64,000 nucleotides of DNA from Liolophura sinensis (Eukaryota; Mollusca; Polyplacophora; Chitonida; Chitonidae), in contig NC_088301.1 of NCBI RefSeq assembly GCF_032854445.1, positions 27,946,402 to 28,010,401 of the forward strand, given 5' to 3'. The notes under the pieces are model-generated. The model made no database searches. It was not told where the DNA came from and worked only from the letters and a program-made list of their open reading frames with translations. This document shows, in pieces, positions 56,420-64,000 of this stretch. Positions within the stretch are counted from its first letter, which is position 1, and the number at the start of each line of letters is the position of its first letter. Position numbers and translations under genes: made by a program.

Positions 56420-58520
56420 TTCTGTTAATGTACTAGTATTTCACGCCTCGTCGATTCTTTTTAGGGACGTACTGTTACTCGTACTTTCGTACAACTATAG
56501 TCCGAAATACAATTAATCTGTTAATTTTAACCGAAAGTTTCTGAATGAGGATAGAATGTATTCTGGGACCATAACACAATATTCAACATAATTATTTAGT
56601 TTAACAGAATCTGTGTGATGAATTAATAAGATATATGTGTTATGTTTAACAGAATAATCTGTTACAAAAGCAGAATACATTCCAGCATCACTCAGACAAC
56701 AGATTTTCTATTAAAATTAAGAGATTAATTTTTTGAGTGTGATCAGCGATTTCAGACATTAAAAGGCCTCATCCCATGCCTCTTGCCAAAAAATGATTCT
56801 ATTATGCAGTATTGCACGTGTACTCGTTTTACCTATTTTACGTATACATAATGGCATACATGCATATGTACGGGTAAATTAGGTAAAACGAATGAACCAC
56901 CTTTAATTCATACAAAAAGGGTTCACTCAAGTTCTTAATAAATTGGTGCATGCGCGACTTTCTGTACAGTTAGGTAGTCTTCAGTGAACGTATACTGAAT
57001 AGTCCAAAAATGTTGATGGGGATTCTAAGGTGAAAACAAAGTCCTCATTTTTTTTACATCGCCAGGAAAGAAATATTCACGCCTGCAAGTGCTCAATTTG
57101 ATTGTCGTCTACAGAACATATATCAGGTTATTTATACATATGAACATTTATTTACTGAAAAGTCTTATACAATTATAATACCAGACAGAATATATTTCTA
57201 GGCCTAAAAGCTGACCTCTCGATCTCACTCGATCTCCTTTAAAATCATAAGTTCACTCTCCCCCTTTTCTCCCCAGTGACGTCTGGCTGGGTGATGGTAC
57301 CAGCCGTCTGGCTGTGTTTCAATCACTAACCTGGTCAGCTCTTATCGGGAGCATTTTTAATTGTCATATTTCACAGCTGATAGCTTTCCTATCCCCAGGC
57401 AGCTGCAGAATCGATCGCAACGCTATAGCATTTCCCCGACGCGTCGATGGCAGGCTACAGCAACCTACTACTCCCTGCACCCACTGCCGAGATGGAATCG
57501 CCCCGTCGGAATAATGATGCGTCTTGACAATGGCCGAATAGGAAATTGTTGGTACTGTACTCATGGAAAGGTTGGCCGATGTCATGCTTCTACGAGGATT
57601 TACTGGTAACAATCTTACAGTAACGGGTGCACAATTGAGGCCGCAAAGGTAAGACTCTGTTTGTTTCCACGATATTAACATATTCAGCCGACTGCCTATT
57701 CGCACTACAAGGCGTTATATATGCTCGGTATAGGCTGTGCGTTAAGTATTTCCTTCTCCACTCCGATCGCAGATGCTACTGCGCTAGGGTCATGCCCCGG
57801 CCACCAACTCTCCTTCTAATCAAGCTCTTCTGATACAGTTACCGCATGGTCAATTGATACGTGTTCCCGTTATACTACGCTATACAAACTGCCCCCTTCC
57901 CCGGTATGCTGTACCGACTCGCTGGGGAACGGTACAAATGGCCTCCGCTATCAGCCACCGGTTCAGATTTTCAGATTTACCCTAATTCCGCCAGACAGAG
58001 GGTTCGAGTCAGCTGTACTACGGTCGATCAGTCAGTACTCTGCAAAACGCACAATCAACTCTCGGCTATGGCGTCAAAATGAGCGTGCGATATAGTGGTG
58101 CCTGCGCATGTGCAACAGCGACTATCATTGGTTTAATCCAGATTATTTAGAAGTACACGATATGTTTTCGTATACAATAAAGACATCAAACAAAGTGTTG
58201 TTATATTTCCATCAAGGCCCTATAGATGACGGTTTTTTTCGGTACATGTATGCGATGTCTTCATATAGGCCTACATTGTGGTCTAATCAAGTCATCCAAC
58301 TTAAACCTTAACTCTACATAGCATTGCAATGATTTATATCGTGTGAAGTATATCGAAGTTGTACATAACACTGTACGACTGATCTAGGTCTAAATCTTTG
58401 TTGGGATATCCGAAAAAGCAAGGCACCAAATTTCTTTATTCACATGTGATATCCACTATAAGCTCTATATAAACAGTTCGTATTCAGGTTTACCAACAGA
58501 TTTGCGTTTGTTTTCGGTAC
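56420..58520. other. Intergenic stretch
   Basis: No gene recognised. 57270-58080 is GC-richer, with ORFs on both strands (57314-57514 plus, 57364-57705 minus) but no domain. A CT-rich tract ending tctccccag at 57276 could be a splice acceptor; no partner exon was found. Confidence 0.45.
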
Positions 58521-58525
58521 CTAGG

Positions 58526-58639
58526 TAGTCAACACTATAAGCTTTACATATTGTGTCTATATGTTGAAATTTAAGGCTATTATAGTCAACACTATAAACT
58601 TTACATATTGTGTCTATATATTGAAATTTAAGGCTATTA
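58526..58639. repeat. 57-bp direct duplication
   Basis: The block starting tagtcaacactataagcttt at 58526 is repeated at 58583 with only a few differences. Confidence 0.95.
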
Positions 58640-59080
58640 TCTGGTACCTATAACATGTCATTTACGCTACAAGCTTGCAATATGTGCCTTCTGAACATGC
58701 TGATTTGAATGTATAATGCCACTTGATTGTATATTCAAATTCTGTAACATCTCACATTTGTAGAATATTGTGTATCATAAAAGAAGCAGTTATTGTTATA
58801 TGTTTACAGGATATGTAGCCTCATAAGTTGGGTTTTCTTGTTTGTTGGCTTCCTGTTTAGTTGTGGACAGCTCTAACGTTAATTGGGTGAACAGCATGCG
58901 CGGGGGAGGGGGGGGGGCGTTGTTGCTCCATTTAGCCTACCCATACAGATGATATTTAATGTAGTCAGTTTTATAGTATACCCTTGCTTTGCTGTCATAT
59001 GTTGGTAGACCTATACATGTATAACGCTGCTGGCATAATATCGTCATATTTACATGTACTTGAGCGACACAATGAAACAG
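58640..59080. other. Intergenic stretch
   Basis: Nothing recognised except a G-rich run near 58900-58918. Confidence 0.5.
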
Positions 59081-59082
59081 GA

Positions 59083-59222
59083 GCTCTCTACGGTTGCTAT
59101 GAGTTCAAGTCCAGCTCTGCGCTTCTCTCCGGTCGTACATAGGAAGGTCTGTCAGTGGTCTTGGGTTCTCTCCCGCCATAATGCTTGCCACCATCGTGTA
59201 AGGGAGATAACCTTAAGTATAC
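59083..59222 (+). mobile_element. tRNA-derived SINE, diverged, internal deletions
   Basis: Has gagttcaagtccagctctgc, cgtacataggaaggtctgtc, gccataatgcttgccacc and a degraded end (gtaagggagataaccttaag). The head A box is missing. Confidence 0.75.
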
Positions 59223-59227
59223 TACAC

Positions 59228-59295
59228 GTATTTATTTCCTTATTTCATTGGTGATTTAAGGTCGTGCTCAAGAATTTTTCACTTATATTACGTGG
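59228..59295 (-). mobile_element. tRNA-derived SINE, 3' fragment, tail-to-tail with its neighbour
   Basis: Reads tatttatttccttatttcat, tggtgatttaaggtcgtgct, caagaatttttcacttat, that is the reverse complement of the SINE 3' end. It faces the plus copy directly to its left. Confidence 0.75.
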
Positions 59296-59299
59296 TGGG

Positions 59300-59860
59300 A
59301 ACCTTGCTGTCTCAAAATATTCAGCTTTCGTACTTTTCTTCACAACCTACTTGAAGCCATGGTCGATTCAACGAGAGTTTGATACGGACTGGGCTTGGTA
59401 TACACTACTGTAGATCTAACCACTCAAAACACTACACGCGCATACTAGTATCTGAATAGCAAACATGGTTAATAAACATTGATATGTAAGGCGCAATTTA
59501 TGTATCATATCTTACCCTGCATGTATATATGCTCAGCAATGATTGTCCACCGACTTGCCACAACAGCATTACATAATATACATTAGTTTTGTTCTGCTTA
59601 CGTTGACCGTATAGACCTTCACATACCCTTTAGAACCTGACTCTAGTATTACATGTTAAAGCTAAATTGTATGATACAACAATTAACATATCAAAATAAC
59701 AGTTATTATGTTTATTCTTGCAGCACGAACTCAGGCTTTAGCTTTTGGTAATATTATTGAATGAATGATTATGGCTTAACGCCACATCGGCTATACATGT
59801 ATTTGCGGTATCTTGACCAGAACATGCATCTTTGAAGCAGGAAACAGTAATTATCTTGAG
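59300..59860. other. Intergenic stretch
   Basis: No feature recognised. Confidence 0.5.
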
Positions 59861-59864
59861 TTCT

Positions 59865-60630
59865 GATTGCCATATTTACCACTGCCAAAATAAGATTACC
59901 ATGTTTGCCATTGCCAAAACAAGATTGCCGTGTTTGCCACTGCCAAAAAAAAGATTGCCCTTTTCGCCATTGCCAAAATAAGATTGCCATGTTTGCCATT
60001 TCCAAAACAAGATTTTCGTGTTTACCATTGCCACAAAAAGATTGCCATGTTTGCCATTGCCAAAATAAGATTGCCACGTTTGCATTGTTAAAATAAGATT
60101 GCCACGTTTCCCAATGTCAACATAAGATTGCCACGTTTGCCATTGTCAACATAAGATTGCCACGTTTGCCATTGTCAAAATAAGGTGATCACGTTTGCCA
60201 TTGTCAAAATAAGACTGCCACGTTTGTCATTGTCAAAATAAAATTGCCACGATTGCCATTGTCAAAATAAGATTACCACGTTTGCCATTTTCAACATAAG
60301 ATTGCCACGTTTGCCATTGTCAAAATAAGGTGACCACGTTTGCCATGGTCAAAATAAGATTGCCCTATTTACCATTGTCAAAATAAGATTGTCACGATTG
60401 CCATGGTCAAAATAAGATTGCCCTATTTACCATTGCCAAAATAAAATTGCCATGTTTGCCATCGCCAAAATAAGTTTGCCACGTTTGCCATTGCCAAAAT
60501 AAAATTGCCAGGTTTGCCATTGTCAAAATAAGATTGCCATGTTTGCCATTGTCAAAATAAGATTGCTATGTTTGCCATTGCCAAAATAAGATTGCTATGT
60601 TTGCCATGGTCAGAATAAGATTGCCACGTT
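59865..60630. repeat. 29-30-bp minisatellite, about 25 copies
   Basis: Unit gattgccacgtttgccattg then tcaaaataa, with variants in which the last block reads gccaaaataa (mainly at both ends) or gtcaaaataa (mainly in the middle). The plus- and minus-strand ORFs over it are shadows. Confidence 0.95.
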
Positions 60631-61800
60631 TACACAGCCTTTCTGTGCCATCATGCCTGTGTCATCGTGTAAACAAAACCCATTGTCAAAATAAGATAGT
60701 TACGTTTGCGAACTCCTTTCTGTGCCATCATGCCTGTATCATCGTGTAAACAAAACCCATTGTTAAAATAAGATTGTCAGGTTTACACACCTTTTCTGTG
60801 CCATCATGTGTATGTAAACAAAACCCATTGTTGAAATAAGATTGTCAGGTTTACACACCCTTTCTGTGCCATCGTGCGTGTGTAAACAATGCCATTGTCA
60901 ACATAAAATTGTCACGTTTATACACTCTTTATTCGACATCATGCCTGTGTCATCGTGTGAACAAAATCCGTTGTCAAAATAAGATCGTCACGTTTACACA
61001 CCCTTTCGGTGACATCATGTCTGTATCATCGTGGAAGCAAAAGCCATTGTGAAAATAAGATAGCCTCGTTTGCGAACTCCTTTCTGTGCCATCATGCCTG
61101 TATCATCGTGTAAACAAAACCCATTGTTAAAATAAGATTGTCAGGTTTACACACCTTTTCTGTGCCATCATGTGTATGTAAACAAAACCCATTGTTGAAA
61201 TAAGATTGTCAGGTTTACACACCCTTTCTGTGCCATCATGCGTGTGTAAACAATGCACGTTTATACACTCTTTATTCGACATTATACCTGTGTCATCGTG
61301 TGAACAAAATCCGTTGTCAAAATAAGATCGTCACGTTTACACACCCTTTCGGTGACATCATGTCTGTATCATCGTGGAAGCAAAAGCCATTGTAAAAATA
61401 AGATAGCCTCGTTTGCAAAGCCTTTCTGTGCCATCATCCGTGTTTAGACACAAGCCATTGGCGAAATAGCATTGCCCTGTTTACACAGCTTTTTAGTGCC
61501 ATGGTGACAGTGTCATCGTGTCAACAAAAGGCACTGTTGAGTTGATTGCAACGTTTGAGCAGCCCTTCTGTGTCATCATACCTGTGTCATCGTGTAAACA
61601 AACGTCACGCTAAGATAAGATTTGCAAAGGCTTTCTGTGCCATCATGCCTGTGTCTACAACTATGGAGGCAAGAGTCATTGTCAAAATAAAATTACCACT
61701 TTTGCACAACTTTTTAGTGTCATCATGTCAACAAAAGCTTCTGTTAAGTTGATTGCAGTGTTTGCACAACCCTTCTCTGTCATCATGCCTGTGTCCTTTT
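60630..61800. repeat. Compound array derived from the 29-bp repeat, with a 364-bp duplication
   Basis: Here the 29-bp motif alternates with a ctttctgtgccatcatgcct...gtgtaaacaaaacccattg spacer, giving longer units of roughly 60-80 bases. A segment of about 364 bases is repeated almost exactly (aactcctttctgtgccatc at 60711 and again at 61075). Order decays toward 61800. Confidence 0.9.
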
Positions 61801-62655
61801 CAGTTAAAAAAGCTAGATTTTGCTTTTATTCTGACACTGCTTGCGGAATCCCAGAGTGCATGTATGCACATGTAAGCCTGCATGAGATTTAGTTCCAGAT
61901 CTTCCGGCGAAGCTGACTAGTGGAACCATGAAGGCATCATGCGTGCGTTCTATGTTTCATTCAACGTACTCTCGTAATTGACGTGTACATACGCTTCTAT
62001 TAAAATGACATCGTGTCTTATTGAATTCTGTATTTTCACTGACTGACAGTATAGCTCGGTATGCCGCACTTACTCTCGTATGCATGTCATATATATCCTC
62101 TGATACCCTTCTGACCCTTGACCGTAGATGACCTAGAACAAAGATCTGACATGTTTTGACAAAGGTCTTTCGTCAGAAGGTTATTCAGGTACCGAATTTC
62201 AGTGATTCGGTGTTTTTCAACAGATTCTCAGCAAATGTGCTCGGGTTTCTCCTACTGAGTTCTGGGTGATCATCATAATTATACAACGTGAAATTACACA
62301 ATATTTAGGCCTAAATATGAAGGTATTTATAACACAAAGGAAAAGTCCTTGAAAGCGTGTGGCATATCCAAGAGAATGACTTGCAATTGCTGAGCCGAAG
62401 TTAGTGAAGTAAACGATGATTCAAAACTCGAGTGGCTAATATGACGTTATACATGCATCGAAATTAGGGCTTGTGGGTGTATAAATTATGTATTATATAT
62501 TGAGGCTTTAAATTTTGACGTAAGTTAAAAAGCGCTTTTGCAATCGGCCTGTGTACATGTTACTCCACAAAACCACGCGATCTGTCTCTTCAGGAACATT
62601 CTGACATTCCCTAATAACAGGTTAGAAAGCATCATGGGTATACATATATACATGC
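61800..62655. other. Intergenic stretch
   Basis: No gene or repeat family recognised. Confidence 0.5.
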
Positions 62656-62659
62656 AGCT

Positions 62660-62846
62660 AGATCATGCTGACTTCCTCTCCGGCGGTAAGTGGGAAGGTC
62701 TGTCAGCAACCTGCGGATGGTGGTGAGTTTCCCCTGGGGCTCTGCCCGGTTTCATCCCAACATAATGCTGGCCGCCGTCGTATAAGTGAAATATTCTTGA
62801 GTACGGCGTAAAACACAAATCAAATAAATAAATAAATAAATAAATT
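62660..62846 (+). mobile_element. tRNA-derived SINE, 5'-truncated
   Basis: Starts within gctagatcatgctgacttcc, has ggcggtaagtgggaaggtct, gctctgcccggtttcatccc, cgtcgtataagtgaaatatt and a (aaat)n tail. Close to the consensus, so young. Confidence 0.9.
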
Positions 62847-62849
62847 TAT

Positions 62850-63330
62850 GTAGCTCCATTCAAAACGTCATAAACAGTAAAGAAGACCTAAACACGATTT
62901 CACTGGAAACACGAAATCTTCAAGACAACCAAGCTGAGTTTCATTGTGGAAAGCTGTATATCCATGCTTGTCTTTATATATGTGTTAAGACAATGACATC
63001 AATTTTATGCTGTAGAATCTTGAAATGCCAGGCATACGTTTGAATGTGAATGCATATAGCCTAACCTAAGCTAATGCATCTGTACATTTCTAGAACCTTA
63101 TATTAAATATGTTAACGAAGAAAAATATTGGAGAATGTGTGTTCTGTGACGGGTTAAGTGAAGTGTCGTAACCGCATGCACCTGCATGCGCACAGTGTTA
63201 GTTGAGGTAGCCATTGTGGATACACTTATGGAATAGATTATTATACGTCCAGGATATAATGCAGAATTACGGAAGCATATGATTGCGGAATTCGAAATTC
63301 CATATAAACGCAGAGTTTGGGTAAACCTGA
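62850..63330. other. Intergenic stretch
   Basis: No feature recognised. Confidence 0.5.
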
Positions 63331-63334
63331 GTAG

Positions 63335-63738
63335 GTCCAGATGTAGTATAAGCTAATGCGACGTGCTGAGATGTGAACATATAGGTCGTCATTTAATTAT
63401 AAGTCCAGATGTAGTATAAGCTAATTCGACGTGCTGAGATGTGAACATATAGGTCGTCATTTAATTATAAGTCCAGATGTAGTATAAGCTAATGCGACGT
63501 ACTGAGATGTAAACATATGTCGGCATTTAATTATAAGTCCAGATGTAGTATAAGCTAATGCGACGTGCTGAGATGTGAACATATAGGTCGTCATTTAATT
63601 ATAAGTCCAGATGTAGTATAAGCTAATGCGACGTGCTGAGATGTGAACATATAGGTCGTCATTTAATTATAAGTCCAGACGTAGTATAAGCTAATGCGAC
63701 GTACTGGGATATGAATATATAGGTCGACATTTAATTGT
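63335..63738. repeat. 68-bp tandem repeat, 6 copies
   Basis: gtccagatgtagtataagct starts copies at 63335, 63403, 63471, 63537, 63605 and 63673. The third copy is 66 bases; the last is the most diverged. Confidence 0.96.
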
Positions 63739-63739
63739 G

Positions 63740-64000
63740 CAGCAGACTGAAATATTAATGTACTTGCACGAACCTATGGACAGGTCACGTGTCTAGCCAA
63801 CATGATATTTTTACACTAGGTGCACTTGGTCACCGAAGGGGAGAAGAACGACCACAAGTAAAATACTCCCCCAAACACCCCCAAACACCATGATGCACGA
63901 TGCCGATTGAAGACTGAATGGGATGGGGTGTTGGTTACTTATTTCATCTTTGTAGTGTAGTAAATGTGTACAAACCCATTAATATTAGAAATCCATTAGT
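63740..64000. other. Window end, nothing recognised
   Basis: No gene or repeat recognised. Confidence 0.5.

Noticed and set aside
57364-57705. 113-codon minus-strand ORF with overlapping plus ORFs
   Set aside because: Open frames on both strands in a GC-richer segment are expected by chance; no motif recognised.
60000-60600. CRISPR array
   Set aside because: Units are directly adjacent tandem repeats without unique spacers, in eukaryotic DNA. The same applies to the arrays at 36.3, 41.8, 52, 55 and 63 kb.

Overview
The window is eukaryotic nuclear DNA. It is AT-rich and intron-rich, full of SINEs and minisatellites, and contains one 200-base assembly gap (32774-32973). The most repeated SINE has a tRNA-like head (cctccgtggctcagtcgg) and a tail ending in an (aaat)n run. 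A second repeat family ends in (cact)n. Together with the protein similarity of the main gene, these suggest a lophotrochozoan invertebrate, most likely a mollusc or brachiopod. I cannot name the species. There are no operons, ribosome binding sites or CRISPR arrays, and nearly all short ORFs are chance or repeat-derived.

The main gene is a plus-strand orthologue of CYRI (FAM49; CYFIP-related Rac1 interactor). I could assemble it exon by exon from splice sites and protein similarity: ten coding exons from 17644 (ATG) to 43112 (TGA), about 326 residues against 324 in human CYRI-B, spread over 25.5 kb. All splice phases agree except in exon 8 (40901-41028), which carries one extra base near 40962-40968. 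Read literally, that base gives a premature TGA at 40980. It is either an assembly error or a real lesion. A candidate non-coding first exon and promoter lies at about 5.1-5.27 kb.

Layout. 1-1046: a large open minus-strand exon of an unidentified acidic protein, cut by the window edge. 1.5-17.6 kb: intergenic or 5' non-coding DNA with several SINEs and two copies of a long interspersed repeat. 17.6-43.1 kb: CYRI; its introns hold many SINEs, a broken antisense THAP-domain remnant (about 19.1-19.35 kb), a third copy of the long repeat, a 30-bp minisatellite close to exon 4 and a 73-bp x 13 array in intron 9. 43.1-64 kb: a probable 3' UTR, then gene-poor DNA with a decayed non-LTR reverse transcriptase (48.17-48.81 kb) and a run of tandem arrays: 81 bp at 52 kb, 43 bp with higher-order structure at 55 kb, 29 bp grading into a compound array at 60-61.5 kb, and 68 bp at 63.3 kb.

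I found no convincing undescribed multi-gene system. The items most worth a second look are the exon-8 frameshift, the THAP remnant, the large minus-strand exon at the left edge, and the minisatellites, several of which appear to have arisen by local amplification inside older dispersed repeats.
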